Source of the DNA: Pacificoceanicola sp049341065
GTDB taxonomy: Bacteria; Pseudomonadota; Alphaproteobacteria; Rhodobacterales; Rhodobacteraceae
Direction of reading: 5' to 3'
DNA length: 64,000 nucleotides
Assembly: GCF_049341065.1 (NCBI RefSeq)
Contig: NZ_JBMPIX010000002.1
Coordinates: forward strand, 186,001 to 250,000
The position numbers and the translations under genes are program-made. The notes beneath the pieces were generated by a model, which was not told the origin of the DNA, did not search any database, and saw only the letters and a program-made list of their open reading frames with translations. Shown one piece after another: positions 44,761 through 53,528 of this stretch; position 1 is the first letter of the stretch; each line of letters begins with the position of its first letter.

Positions 44761-47700
44761 ATGACCAGCTTTAACAAGATCCTGATCGCAAACCGTGGTG
44801 AGATCGCCATTCGCATCATGCGCGCAGCCAACGAGATGGGGAAAAAGACGGTGGCCGTCTATGCCGAGGAGGACAAGCTGGGCCTGCACCGTTTCAAGGC
44901 AGATGAAGCGTATCGCATCGGCGAAGGGCTGGGGCCGGTACAGGCCTATCTGAGCATCGACGAGATCATCCGCGTCGCCAAGGAAAGCGGCGCTGACGCG
45001 ATCCATCCGGGCTATGGCCTGCTGTCGGAAAACCCCGATTTCGTCGATGCCTGCGAGGCGAACGGGATCACCTTTATCGGCCCCAAGGCGGCAACCATGC
45101 GCGCCCTTGGAGACAAGGCCAGCGCCCGCCGGGTCGCGATCGAGGCTGGCGTGCCAGTCATCCCGGCCACCGAGGTTCTGGGGGATGATTTCGAAGCGAT
45201 CCGGGCAGAGGCGGACGAGGTTGGCTATCCGCTGATGCTCAAGGCCTCCTGGGGCGGCGGCGGGCGCGGCATGCGCCCGATCGAAGGCCCAGACGAGCTG
45301 AAGGAAAAGGTGCTTGAAGGCCGCCGCGAGGCCGAGGCCGCCTTTGGCAACGGTGAAGGTTATCTGGAAAAGATGATCATCCGCGCCCGCCATGTCGAGG
45401 TGCAGATTCTTGGCGACAGCCACGGCAACATCTACCATCTGTACGAACGCGATTGCTCGGTCCAACGGCGCAACCAAAAGGTGGTCGAGCGCGCCCCGGC
45501 CCCCTATCTGAGCGAAGCCCAGCGCGAGGAAATCTGCGAGCTCGGCCGCAAGATCTGTGCCCATGTGAATTACGAATGCGCCGGCACCGTCGAATTCCTG
45601 ATGGATATGGACACCGGCGCCTTTTATTTCATCGAGGTCAACCCGCGCGTGCAGGTCGAACATACCGTCACCGAAGAGGTCACCGGCATCGACATCGTGC
45701 AGGCGCAGATCCTGATCGCCGAGGGCAAATCTCTGGCCGAGGCCACTGGTAAGGCCAGCCAGTACGACATCCGCCTGAACGGCCACGCCCTGCAGACCCG
45801 GATCACCACCGAGGACCCGGCGAACAACTTTATCCCAGACTATGGCCGCCTGACCGCCTATCGCAGCGCAACCGGCATGGGCATCCGTCTGGACGGCGGC
45901 ACGGCTTATGCGGGCGGCGTGATCACACGCTATTACGATTCGCTGCTGGTCAAGGTCACCGCATGGGCGCAGACGCCGGAAAAAGCGATCTCTCGGATGG
46001 ATCGAGCCCTGCGCGAATTCCGTATCCGCGGCGTGACCACGAACATCGAGTTCGTCATCAACCTGCTCAAGCATCCGGTGTTCCTGAACAATCAGTACAG
46101 CACCAAGTTCATCGACACGACGCCAGAGCTGTTCCATTTCCGCAAGCGCCGAGACCGGGGCACCAAGGTGCTGACCTATATCGCGGATATCACGGTAAAC
46201 GGACACCCCGAGACCGAAGGCCGGGTGCGTCCCGCAGCCGATCTCAAACCTGCACGCGCGCCAAAGCTGCACGTCGAAACGCCCGTCCCCGGCACTCGCA
46301 ACCTGCTGGAGGAAAAGGGTCCACAGGCCGTGGCCGACTGGATGCTGGCGCAGAAACAGCTGCTGATTACCGACACCACCATGCGTGACGGGCACCAATC
46401 CCTGCTGGCAACCCGCATGCGCTCGATCGACATGATCCATGCGGCACCGGCCTATGCCCACAACCTGCCGCAACTGTTCTCGGTTGAATGCTGGGGCGGC
46501 GCGACCTTTGACGTGGCCTATCGCTTCTTGCAGGAATGCCCGTGGCAGCGGCTGCGCGATCTGCGCGCCCGCATGCCCAACCTGATGACCCAGATGCTGC
46601 TGCGCGGCGCCAACGGCGTCGGCTATACCAACTATCCCGACAACGTGGTGCAGTTCTTCGTAAAACAGGCCGCCGAGACCGGAGTCGACGTCTTCCGCGT
46701 ATTCGACAGCCTGAACTGGGTCGAGAACATGCGCGTCGCGATGGACGCTGTGCTGGACACCGGCAAGGTGCTAGAAGGCACGATCTGCTATACCGGCGAT
46801 ATCCTTGACCCTGACCGCGCCAAGTATGACCTGAAATACTATGTTGCCATGGGCAAGGAGCTGAAGGCCGCAGGCTCGCATGTGCTGGGTCTCAAGGACA
46901 TGGCCGGACTTCTCAAAGCCTCGTCCGCCGGGGCACTGGTCAAGGCACTGAAAGAAGAGGTCGGCCTGCCGATCCACTTCCACACGCATGACACCTCGGG
47001 CGCGGCAATTTCGACCATCATGGCAGCGCAGGCCGCTGGCGTGGACGCGGTTGACGCCGCGATGGACAGTTTCTCGGGCAATACCTCGCAGCCGACGCTG
47101 GGCTCGGTCGTTGAAGCCCTGCGCTTTACTGAACGCGACACCGGGCTGGACATCTCGGCGATCCGCGAGATCTCGAACTACTTCGAAGCGGTGCGCGGCC
47201 AATACGCGGCCTTCGAATCCGGCCTTCAGGCCCCGGCCTCCGAGGTTTACCTGCACGAAATGCCCGGCGGCCAGTTTACCAACCTCAAGGCGCAGGCACG
47301 CAGCCTTGGGCTGGAGGAAAAGTGGCACGAGGTCGCCCAGACCTATGCCGATGTGAACCAGATGTTCGGCGATATCGTCAAGGTCACGCCCTCGTCCAAG
47401 GTGGTCGGGGATATGGCCCTGATGATGGTGTCGCAAGGGCTGACACGGACTCAGGTCGAGGATCCGAAGGTTGATCTGTCGTTCCCGGATTCGGTCATCG
47501 ACATGATGAAAGGCAACCTTGGCCAGCCCCCGGGCGGCTGGCCCAAGGCGATTCAGAAAAAGATCCTGAAGGACGAGAAACCCTTTACCGAACGCCCCGG
47601 CCTGAAAGCCGCGCCGGTGGATATCGAAGCGGCTCGGGCCACTTTGTCCAAAGAGCTGGAGGGGATGACGATTGATGACGAGGATCTGAACGGCTACCTG

Positions 47701-48204
47701 ATGTACCCGAAGGTCTTCCTCGACTACATGGGCCGCCACCGCCAGTACGGCCCGGTGCGCACCCTTCCGACCAAGGCCTTTTTCTATGGCATGGAGCCGG
47801 GCGAGGAAGTCACCGCCGAGATCGACCCCGGCAAGACGCTGGAAATCCGCCTCTCAGCGGTGGGTGAAACGCAGGAAGACGGCAATGTGAAGGTCTTCTT
47901 CGAGCTGAACGGCCAGCCCCGCACGATCCGCGTACCCGATCGCAAGGCTGCGGCCAGCACCGCCGCGCGCCCCAAAGCCGAACTTGGGAATGCCAACCAC
48001 GTCGGCGCACCGATGCCCGGCGTCGTCGCCTCGGTCGCGGTGCAGGCGGGGGCCAAGGTCAAGACTGGCGATCTGCTGCTGACCATCGAAGCGATGAAGA
48101 TGGAAACAGGCATGCACGCCGAACACGACGGGGTCGTCAAAGCGGTCCACGTCACACCCGGTGCGCAGATCGACGCAAAAGACCTGCTGATCGAGTTCGA
48201 GTGA
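44761..48204 (+). CDS. pyc: Pyruvate carboxylase
   Basis: A 1147-residue biotin enzyme that carboxylates pyruvate to oxaloacetate (anaplerosis). Domains in order: biotin carboxylase (~1-450; KILIANRGEIAIRIMRAANE, KASWGGGGRGMRP, FIEVNPRVQVEHTVTEEVTG), carboxyltransferase (~530-800; ITDTTMRDGHQSLLATRMRS with metal-site residues), the PYC/OADA domain, and the C-terminal carrier with EAMKMETGMH, biotinylated at Lys1113. ATG 44761 follows GGGGGA and gives the family N-terminus; ATG 44707 would add 18 residues. A 14-pair palindrome follows the stop. Confidence 0.97.
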   Translation: MTSFNKILIANRGEIAIRIMRAANEMGKKTVAVYAEEDKLGLHRFKADEAYRIGEGLGPVQAYLSIDEIIRVAKESGADAIHPGYGLLSENPDFVDACEANGITFIGPKAATMRALGDKASARRVAIEAGVPVIPATEVLGDDFEAIRAEADEVGYPLMLKASWGGGGRGMRPIEGPDELKEKVLEGRREAEAAFGNGEGYLEKMIIRARHVEVQILGDSHGNIYHLYERDCSVQRRNQKVVERAPAPYLSEAQREEICELGRKICAHVNYECAGTVEFLMDMDTGAFYFIEVNPRVQVEHTVTEEVTGIDIVQAQILIAEGKSLAEATGKASQYDIRLNGHALQTRITTEDPANNFIPDYGRLTAYRSATGMGIRLDGGTAYAGGVITRYYDSLLVKVTAWAQTPEKAISRMDRALREFRIRGVTTNIEFVINLLKHPVFLNNQYSTKFIDTTPELFHFRKRRDRGTKVLTYIADITVNGHPETEGRVRPAADLKPARAPKLHVETPVPGTRNLLEEKGPQAVADWMLAQKQLLITDTTMRDGHQSLLATRMRSIDMIHAAPAYAHNLPQLFSVECWGGATFDVAYRFLQECPWQRLRDLRARMPNLMTQMLLRGANGVGYTNYPDNVVQFFVKQAAETGVDVFRVFDSLNWVENMRVAMDAVLDTGKVLEGTICYTGDILDPDRAKYDLKYYVAMGKELKAAGSHVLGLKDMAGLLKASSAGALVKALKEEVGLPIHFHTHDTSGAAISTIMAAQAAGVDAVDAAMDSFSGNTSQPTLGSVVEALRFTERDTGLDISAIREISNYFEAVRGQYAAFESGLQAPASEVYLHEMPGGQFTNLKAQARSLGLEEKWHEVAQTYADVNQMFGDIVKVTPSSKVVGDMALMMVSQGLTRTQVEDPKVDLSFPDSVIDMMKGNLGQPPGGWPKAIQKKILKDEKPFTERPGLKAAPVDIEAARATLSKELEGMTIDDEDLNGYLMYPKVFLDYMGRHRQYGPVRTLPTKAFFYGMEPGEEVTAEIDPGKTLEIRLSAVGETQEDGNVKVFFELNGQPRTIRVPDRKAAASTAARPKAELGNANHVGAPMPGVVASVAVQAGAKVKTGDLLLTIEAMKMETGMHAEHDGVVKAVHVTPGAQIDAKDLLIEFE

Positions 48205-48213
48205 AATGAGCCG

Positions 48214-48250
48214 GGGTGAGTGGATTTCGAAGCCAGAAATCCACTCACCC
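48214..48250. repeat. 14-base perfect inverted repeat downstream of pyc
   Basis: GGGTGAGTGGATTT (48214-48227) and AAATCCACTCACCC (48237-48250) form a perfect 14-pair stem with a 9-base loop, starting ten bases after the pyc stop. There is no T tract. It shares the core GGTGArTGGrTTT with the repeat at 27980-28013. Confidence 0.75.
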
Positions 48251-48295
48251 TGCTGAATGGCGGGGACTTCTTGAAGCAAGTGCAACGGGAGGAAA

Positions 48296-48703
48296 ATGAT
48301 GAGCGGTTTGAAAAAATCCTCGGCGCAGCTGGTCGCCGAGGCGCGCGCCCGCATTCAGGAGGTCACGACCGACGAGGCGATGGCGATGCTGGACGATCCG
48401 GATGTGGTGATCGTTGACATCCGTGATATCCGCGAGCGGCAAAAACTGGGCTATATTCCCGGCGCCGTCCACGCCCCGCGCGGCATGATCGAATTCTGGG
48501 TCGACCCCGAAAGCCCCTATCACAAGCCGGTATTTGCCCAAGAGGGCAAGCGCTATGTCTTTCACTGCGCGTCGGGCTGGCGGTCAGCTTTGACCGTGGC
48601 GGCTCTGGCCGGGATGGGATTCGAGGCAGCGCATATGCGGGACGGCTTCTCGGACTGGGTGAAACAGGGCGGAGCCGTGGAAAAGGAAAGCCAATGGGGC
48701 TGA
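48296..48703 (+). CDS. Rhodanese-like domain protein
   Basis: A 135-residue single-domain rhodanese. VTTDEAMAMLDDPDVVIVDI opens the domain, and the active-site loop HCASGWRSALT carries the sulfur-accepting Cys. Such proteins carry persulfide sulfur, but the partner here is unknown. The gene follows pyc by 91 bases with a hairpin between. GGGAGG precedes two tandem ATGs (48296 and 48299); the second has the better spacing. Confidence 0.9.
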   Translation: MMSGLKKSSAQLVAEARARIQEVTTDEAMAMLDDPDVVIVDIRDIRERQKLGYIPGAVHAPRGMIEFWVDPESPYHKPVFAQEGKRYVFHCASGWRSALTVAALAGMGFEAAHMRDGFSDWVKQGGAVEKESQWG

Positions 48704-48819
48704 GGGTTTCCCTGCGCTTGCGGCGCATGGAAGCCTCGTTTGCGGCAGAGGCAAAATTGTTCATTTTTCCTCTTGCACCCATGCGCGCCCCGGCTTAAAT
48801 CCCCCTCACCATTTGGCAC

Positions 48820-48894
48820 GCGGGCGTAGCTCAGGGGTAGAGCATTACCTTGCCAAGGTAAGGGTCGGGCGTTCGAATCGCCTCGCCCGCTCCA
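48820..48894 (+). tRNA. tRNA-Gly (GCC), first copy
   Basis: A 75-base complete cloverleaf with encoded CCA. The acceptor GCGGGCG pairs with CGCCCGC, the D arm is GCTC/GAGC, the anticodon stem is TTACC/GGTAA with loop TTGCCAA (anticodon GCC), and the T arm GGGCG/CGCCT encloses TTCGAAT. It is identical to the copy at 48982. Confidence 0.97.
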
Positions 48895-48981
48895 AATGGT
48901 TGGCCTTTTTAGGGGTCCAAAGACAAAGCCTTTGAATGGTTGGTTTTTGGGGAAACCTGAGAAGTCAGAAGAAAATGGTTT

Positions 48982-49056
48982 GCGGGCGTAGCTCAGGGGT
49001 AGAGCATTACCTTGCCAAGGTAAGGGTCGGGCGTTCGAATCGCCTCGCCCGCTCCA
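48982..49056 (+). tRNA. tRNA-Gly (GCC), second copy
   Basis: Identical over all 75 bases to the tRNA at 48820, anticodon GCC, CCA encoded. The 87-base spacer between the two copies is not repeated. Both are probably transcribed together in the direction of hisB. Confidence 0.97.
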
Positions 49057-49186
49057 TTTTCTCTTTTCTCTTCGGAACATTGGTAAGATCGACACGAACC
49101 GCATCCGAGCGGGCCGTGTGCTATTGGCGCGGGCGGGTGCAAGCCCTATAAGGCCCGCGATGCCCGTGACGCCAAGGAGACTTCGA

Positions 49187-49774
49187 ATGCGCAAGGCCAA
49201 GATCAGCCGCAAGACCGCTGAGACCTCGATCGAGGTCGAGATCGATCTGGACGGCAGCGGGACCTATGAAAACCAGACCGGTGTGGGCTTTTTCGACCAC
49301 ATGCTGGATCAGTTGTCGCGCCATGCCTTGATTGACATGACCGTGCGCGCCACGGGCGATCTGCACGTCGATGACCACCATACGGTCGAAGATACCGGGA
49401 TCGCGCTGGGGCAGGCCCTGTCGCAGGCGCTGGGGGACAAGCGCGGCATTCGGCGTTACGGCTCTTGCCTGCTGCCGATGGACGACGCGCTGGTGCGTGC
49501 GGCGCTGGATTTGTCGGGCCGCCCCTTCCTTGTTTGGAACCTTGACCTGCCCTCGCCCAAGATCGGCACCTTCGACACCGAATTGGTGCGCGAGTTCTTT
49601 CAGGCGCTGAGCACTCACGGCGGGATCACCCTGCACGTAGACGCACTGCACGGGATCAATTCGCACCACATTACTGAGGCGGCCTTCAAGGCGGTGGCCC
49701 GGGCGCTGCGCGAAGCCGTAGAGCCCGACGCCCGCAAGGGTGATGCGATTCCCTCCACCAAAGGCGCGCTCTGA
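49187..49774 (+). CDS. hisB: Imidazoleglycerol-phosphate dehydratase
   Basis: A 195-residue monofunctional HisB that dehydrates imidazole glycerol phosphate to imidazole acetol phosphate. The two Mn-binding motifs are present: HVDDHHTVEDTGIALG and GINSHHITEAAFKAVARAL. It also shows GFFDHMLDQLSRHA. The ATG at 49187 follows AAGGAG; the frame upstream is not family-like. It is the first gene of the his cluster in this window. Confidence 0.97.
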   Translation: MRKAKISRKTAETSIEVEIDLDGSGTYENQTGVGFFDHMLDQLSRHALIDMTVRATGDLHVDDHHTVEDTGIALGQALSQALGDKRGIRRYGSCLLPMDDALVRAALDLSGRPFLVWNLDLPSPKIGTFDTELVREFFQALSTHGGITLHVDALHGINSHHITEAAFKAVARALREAVEPDARKGDAIPSTKGAL

Positions 49775-49785
49775 CAATCCGGTTG

Positions 49786-49850
49786 GCAGCGGGGGTCCGC
49801 CCCCCTGCTGGCACCAGAGTATTTTGAACACCAAGAAGACAGGGGTCTGA
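49786..49850. repeat. GC-rich intergenic palindrome followed by an AGTATTTT motif
   Basis: GCAG-GGGGG (49786-49795, one bulged C) pairs with CCCCC-CTGC (49800-49808), and CACCAGAGTATTTTGAACAC follows. The layout (G run, C run, then a TATTTT box) matches the element at 62640-62700 and a repeat type I recall from Rhodobacteraceae intergenic regions. It lies between hisB and hisH. Confidence 0.55.
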
Positions 49851-49857
49851 GCAAGAC

Positions 49858-50493
49858 ATGCTGACGGCGATCATTGATTACGAAAGCGGAAATCTGCACT
49901 CAGCCGAGAAAGCCTTTCAACGGATGGCGGCAGAGGCTGGCGGCAGCGAGGTGGTGGTGACCACCGATCCCGATGTCGTGTCCCGGGCCGATCATATCGT
50001 GTTGCCCGGTGACGGTGCCTTTCCGTCCTGTTCCCGCGCTTTGCGGGCCTCGGGCTGTTTCGAAGCCATGGTTGAGGCGGTCGAGACGCGCGGGCGCCCA
50101 TTCTTGGGGATTTGCGTCGGCATGCAACTCATGGCACGCATGGGCCATGAGTACGAAGAATGCGAAGGGCTGGGCTGGATCGACGGGGAAGTGATGCATA
50201 TCACACCGAACGATCCGTCGTTGAAGGTGCCACACATGGGCTGGAACGATCTGGTGATCGAGCGCCCGCATCCGGTGTTGGACGGCATCCAAACGGGGGA
50301 TCACGCCTATTTTGTGCATTCCTACCAGATGCGTCTGGCCGACCCGGCCCAGCGCATTGCGCATGTAGACTACGGCGGTGACGTCACGGCCATTGTCGGA
50401 CAGGACAATCGCATCGGCCTGCAATTCCACCCGGAAAAAAGCTCGGACACCGGCCTGCGGATGATCGCCAACTTTCTCAAGTGGCGCCCATGA
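49858..50493 (+). CDS. hisH: Imidazole glycerol phosphate synthase, glutamine amidotransferase subunit
   Basis: A 211-residue class I glutaminase that supplies ammonia to HisF. The catalytic triad is visible: Cys in FLGICVGMQLM, and His and Glu in GLQFHPEKSSDTG. The first strand reads TAIIDYESGNLHS. ATG 49858 has only a weak ribosome site. Its stop overlaps the next start (ATGA at 50490), so that gene is translationally coupled. Confidence 0.96.
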   Translation: MLTAIIDYESGNLHSAEKAFQRMAAEAGGSEVVVTTDPDVVSRADHIVLPGDGAFPSCSRALRASGCFEAMVEAVETRGRPFLGICVGMQLMARMGHEYEECEGLGWIDGEVMHITPNDPSLKVPHMGWNDLVIERPHPVLDGIQTGDHAYFVHSYQMRLADPAQRIAHVDYGGDVTAIVGQDNRIGLQFHPEKSSDTGLRMIANFLKWRP

Positions 50494-51164
50494 GCGCCGC
50501 CCCGCGCGCGGTTCTAAGCTGGTCCTCGGGCAAGGATTGCGCCTATGCCTTGCATATCTGCCGCCAGCAGGGACTGGCTCAGGTCGAGGCGCTTTTGACG
50601 ACGGTAAACGAGACCCACGACAGGGTTGCCATGCACGGCACGCGGCGGGCACTGTTGCAGGCACAAGCAGCGGCCCTGGGTCTGCCATTGATCGAAGTGC
50701 CCCTGCCCTTTCCTTGCCCAAACGAGGTTTACGAGGCACGCATGGCCGAGGCCACGCAAGAGATCGCAGCGCGCGGGATCACTCACATCGTCTTTGGCGA
50801 TCTGTTCCTTGAAGATATCCGGCGCTATCGCGAGGAAAAGCTGGAAGGCACCGGCCTGACCGCGATCTTCCCGCTGTGGGAGCGCGAGACGCTTGGCCTG
50901 GCGCGTGAAATGCAAGAGGCCGGGATCAAGGCGCGCATCGTGACCTGCGATCCAGCGCGCGTTCCCGAATCGCTGTGCGGCCAGCCTTGGGACGCGGCAT
51001 TCGTCGCGGCCCTGCCCGAAGGGGTCGATCCCTGCGGTGAGAATGGCGAATTTCACACGGTTGTTACAGACGGGCCGGGGTTTGCCGCCCCCGTCGCCCA
51101 TGAACTGGGCGAAGTCGTACTGCGCGAAGGCTATGCCTATGCGGACGTGATCCCGCTTACTTGA
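50490..51164 (+). CDS. PP-loop ATP pyrophosphatase (diphthine-ammonia ligase/MJ0570-like)
   Basis: A 224-residue adenine-nucleotide alpha-hydrolase. The PP-loop reads SWSSGKDCAYALHI, the form used by the DPH6/MJ0570 group; ALLTTVNETHDRVAMHG and HIVFGDLFLEDIRRYREEKL are further family marks. Bacteria lack diphthamide, so its amidation or adenylation target is unknown. The ATG overlaps the hisH stop. The last eight bases overlap the convergent DUF2147 gene. Confidence 0.88.
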   Translation: MSAAPRAVLSWSSGKDCAYALHICRQQGLAQVEALLTTVNETHDRVAMHGTRRALLQAQAAALGLPLIEVPLPFPCPNEVYEARMAEATQEIAARGITHIVFGDLFLEDIRRYREEKLEGTGLTAIFPLWERETLGLAREMQEAGIKARIVTCDPARVPESLCGQPWDAAFVAALPEGVDPCGENGEFHTVVTDGPGFAAPVAHELGEVVLREGYAYADVIPLT

Positions 51165-51546
51165 GCCGGGTCCAGACCTGACCGTCGCAAATCGCGCCTT
51201 TGCAACCGATCACCTCAAGCGTGTTGCCGGTCAGTTCTGCCTTGGCCTTGGCGGTCACGTTGAGCAGCGGCACAAAGACCGTTCCCCCGGCATAGCGGCC
51301 CGCGCCCAAAGCCTTGAGATCCCAGAACAAAGGTTTGCCGACATTCGGTGTCATCACTTCGCGGCCTTGTTGATCGAAGGCCTTGATCACCCGGCCACAA
51401 AGCGCCGCCCCGCAGGGGGCAATCTGGATATGACTGGTCAGTTTCTTGCGGTCCGGCTCGGTTTTCCAGAGACCCTCGGCAGGGTCAGAGGCCAGCACCG
51501 GAGATGCCAGAACCGCACAAATAGTGGCAATGGCGAGGGGTTTCAT
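51157..51546 (-). CDS. DUF2147-family secreted protein (first of two)
   Basis: A 129-residue protein with a signal peptide (MKPLAIATICAVLASPVLA) and a DUF2147 domain: DPAEGLWKTEPDRKKLTSHI, then Cys pairs APCGAALCGRVI and VIGCKGAICDGQVWTRL. The cysteines suggest two disulfides in a periplasmic beta-barrel-like domain. The function is unknown. ATG 51546 is preferred (GAAAGGTG upstream); GTG 51558 is possible. It overlaps the end of the PP-loop gene by eight bases and is a diverged paralogue of the next gene. Confidence 0.88.
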   Translation of the reverse strand: MKPLAIATICAVLASPVLASDPAEGLWKTEPDRKKLTSHIQIAPCGAALCGRVIKAFDQQGREVMTPNVGKPLFWDLKALGAGRYAGGTVFVPLLNVTAKAKAELTGNTLEVIGCKGAICDGQVWTRLK

Positions 51547-51622
51547 GGTTGGTTTCACCTTTCATGAAGGCAGCGCCCATTCGGGCCTGACTTCAATCAG
51601 GTAACCAGTCTTTGGCGCTTTA

Positions 51623-51652
51623 CCAGTGGGCTGACCGCAATCAGCCCACTGG
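51623..51652. terminator. 12-base perfect hairpin between the DUF2147 paralogues
   Basis: CCAGTGGGCTGA (51623-51634) pairs perfectly with TCAGCCCACTGG (51641-51652), loop CCGCAA. It lies just after the stop of the gene at 51669-52052 on the minus strand. There is no T tract, so it may be a stabilising 3' hairpin rather than an intrinsic terminator. Confidence 0.5.
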
Positions 51653-51668
51653 CTCGGCACCGTTCCGC

Positions 51669-52052
51669 TTACTGCACGCGGGTCCATGTCTGGCTGGAGC
51701 ACAACAGCCCACCGGCTACGCAGCCTGAAAGCTTTAAGATGTTGCCGCTCAGGCTCATCTTGCCGATGTAGACCTTGTCATTGGAGGGGCGCCAGACCTT
51801 GCCCTTGTACTTGCCGCCGCCCTGAGGCGCCATGTTCCGCACCAGCATCTTGCCCTTGTTGGGCGAGTTGTATTCGGCCCCGCCCTCAAAGGACCGGCTG
51901 ATCACGCCGCAGACATTTGGTCCACAGGGCTGCATGGTGACATAGGCATAGCGGCCATCGTCGACCTCGGTCTTCCAGACGCCTTCGATAGGGTCGGCAT
52001 GGGCCAGTCCGGCCAAAACCGAAAGCCCAAAGCCCAGCATGAATGCCTTCAT
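51669..52052 (-). CDS. DUF2147-family secreted protein (second of two)
   Basis: A 127-residue protein with a signal peptide (MKAFMLGFGLSVLAGLAHA) and a DUF2147 domain: DPIEGVWKTEVDDGRYAYVT, QPCGPNVCGVIS and LSGCVAGGLLCSSQTWTRV. The four Cys positions match its paralogue at 51157. GGGAGGAGAG before ATG 52052 is a strong ribosome site. The pair interrupts the his cluster on the opposite strand. Confidence 0.9.
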   Translation of the reverse strand: MKAFMLGFGLSVLAGLAHADPIEGVWKTEVDDGRYAYVTMQPCGPNVCGVISRSFEGGAEYNSPNKGKMLVRNMAPQGGGKYKGKVWRPSNDKVYIGKMSLSGNILKLSGCVAGGLLCSSQTWTRVQ

Positions 52053-52226
52053 GATTTCTCTCCTCCCTGAGTGATGAGGTCAGCTTGACGCGCCTAACCC
52101 TTGTGGATCAAGCTTTACGTGAGGGCCTAAAAGGTCATGACGTCACGGCGCGGTGAACTTCTGCGGCTTGTGCATGCCGCTACGTCAGAATAAAGGGCAG
52201 GCAAGTATTTGGAAGGGCAATCAAAA

Positions 52227-52949
52227 ATGATCCTCTATCCCGCTATCGATTTGAAGGATGGCAAGGCCGTGCGCCTGCTGCGCGGCGACATGGACAAGGC
52301 CACTGTCTTCAACGACGACCCCGCCGCGCAAGCGTTGGAATTTGTTGCCGCCGGTTGCGAATGGCTGCACCTTGTCGATCTGAACGGCGCCTTTGCCGGA
52401 GAGCCTGTGAATGGCGCCGCGGTCGAGGCGATCTTGTCCCAAACCCAGACCCCGGCACAACTGGGCGGCGGCATCCGCGACATGGCGACCATCGAAATGT
52501 GGCTGTCCAAGGGGCTGGCGCGCGTCATCCTCGGCACTGTCGCGGTCGAAAACCCCGATCTGGTGCGCGAGGCCGCCAAGGCCTTTCCCGGCAAGATCGC
52601 CGTCGGCATCGACGCTAGGGATGGCCGCGTCGCCACCAAAGGCTGGGCCGAAGTCACCGATGTGGACGCCACCGATTTGGCGAAATCCTTTGAAGATGCG
52701 GGCGTTGCAGCGATCATTTACACCGACATCAACCGTGACGGCGCAATGCAGGGGCCGAACGTGGCCGCGACGGCAGCGCTTGCCCATGCCGTGACGATCC
52801 CGGTGATCGCCTCGGGCGGCGTTTCCTCGCTCAAAGACCTGAAGGCCCTGCGAGACTGCGGTGCTCCTCTGAACGGCGCAATCTCGGGCCGGGCGCTTTA
52901 TGACGGCGCATTGGACCTGAACGAGGCGATCAAGGCCCTGCGCGCCTGA
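52227..52949 (+). CDS. hisA: Phosphoribosylformimino-5-aminoimidazole carboxamide ribotide isomerase
   Basis: A 240-residue TIM-barrel isomerase (ProFAR to PRFAR). The catalytic Asp residues lie in LYPAIDLKDGKAVRLLRG and YTDINRDGAMQGPNV; the phosphate loops are LGGGIRDM and ASGGVSSLKDL. ATG 52227 follows GGAAGGG; the upstream in-frame ATT/TTG start is unlikely. A stem-loop follows the stop (52958-52981). Confidence 0.97.
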   Translation: MILYPAIDLKDGKAVRLLRGDMDKATVFNDDPAAQALEFVAAGCEWLHLVDLNGAFAGEPVNGAAVEAILSQTQTPAQLGGGIRDMATIEMWLSKGLARVILGTVAVENPDLVREAAKAFPGKIAVGIDARDGRVATKGWAEVTDVDATDLAKSFEDAGVAAIIYTDINRDGAMQGPNVAATAALAHAVTIPVIASGGVSSLKDLKALRDCGAPLNGAISGRALYDGALDLNEAIKALRA

Positions 52950-52957
52950 GCCAATCA

Positions 52958-52981
52958 ACCTGCCCCGCGTTTGGGGCAGGT
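52958..52981. terminator. Hairpin between hisA and the DUF302 gene
   Basis: ACCTGCCCC (52958-52966) pairs perfectly with GGGGCAGGT (52973-52981), loop GCGTTT. It lies between convergent genes and could serve both, but it has no T tract. Confidence 0.5.
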
Positions 52982-52990
52982 CAACGCGCG

Positions 52991-53434
52991 TTATTGCCCG
53001 GCCGCCTTGGCTGTCAGTTTGGCCAGCGCCCCGGCCATCACCGGCAAATAGCCTGCCTCTGGCCCGACACCATCCAGAGCCGTCAGCATTTCGGCGGGAT
53101 CCTCGTAGGCCAGCCAGACCTTCCCGGCGTCCTCGTAAACCAGAACCCGCAACGGCAGTAAAAGCCCCGCCTGAATATCGTCCTGCATGGCGGGTGTGCC
53201 CAACTTGGGGTTGCCAAAGATCAACAGCTGCGCAGGTTGCAGATCTTCGCCGATGCCTTCGGCGCCCTTGGCATGATCCACGCGGGCAAAGACCGTGGCC
53301 CCCGCCCCTTTGACAGCTGCGACAAGGGCATCCATCGTCTCGGGCACATCCGCCGAGGCCGGAACCTTGACGACCTCCGCCCCTGCAGCAAGCGGCAGAA
53401 GCGTCAAGCACAGAGCGGCAATGGCAGATTTCAT
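52991..53434 (-). CDS. DUF302-family secreted protein
   Basis: A 147-residue protein with a signal peptide (MKSAIAALCLTLLPLAAGA) and a DUF302 domain: DVPETMDALVAAVKGAGATV, FARVDHAKGAEGIG, QLLIFGNPKLGTPAMQDD and PLRVLVYEDAGKVWLAYEDP. The role of DUF302 proteins is not settled; small-ligand or acid binding has been suggested. The ATG at 53434 opens the signal peptide and has GGAGG upstream. Confidence 0.9.
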   Translation of the reverse strand: MKSAIAALCLTLLPLAAGAEVVKVPASADVPETMDALVAAVKGAGATVFARVDHAKGAEGIGEDLQPAQLLIFGNPKLGTPAMQDDIQAGLLLPLRVLVYEDAGKVWLAYEDPAEMLTALDGVGPEAGYLPVMAGALAKLTAKAAGQ

Positions 53435-53528
53435 GGCGGCCTCCTTCGACAGATCCAAAGGCGTCATGCTCTCGCATTGCCAGAAGCATTCATAGGCACA
53501 ATCCCGCGAGCGCGCGTGAGCGCAGCCT

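Noticed and set aside
48820..49056. Tandem tRNA-Gly genes as an integration site for a mobile element
   Set aside because: No integrase, no partial tRNA copy as attR and no foreign block follows; hisB comes next.
48562..49212. Minus-strand frame across the tRNA genes containing a repeated peptide
   Set aside because: The peptide repeat is just the translation of the two identical tRNA-Gly genes.
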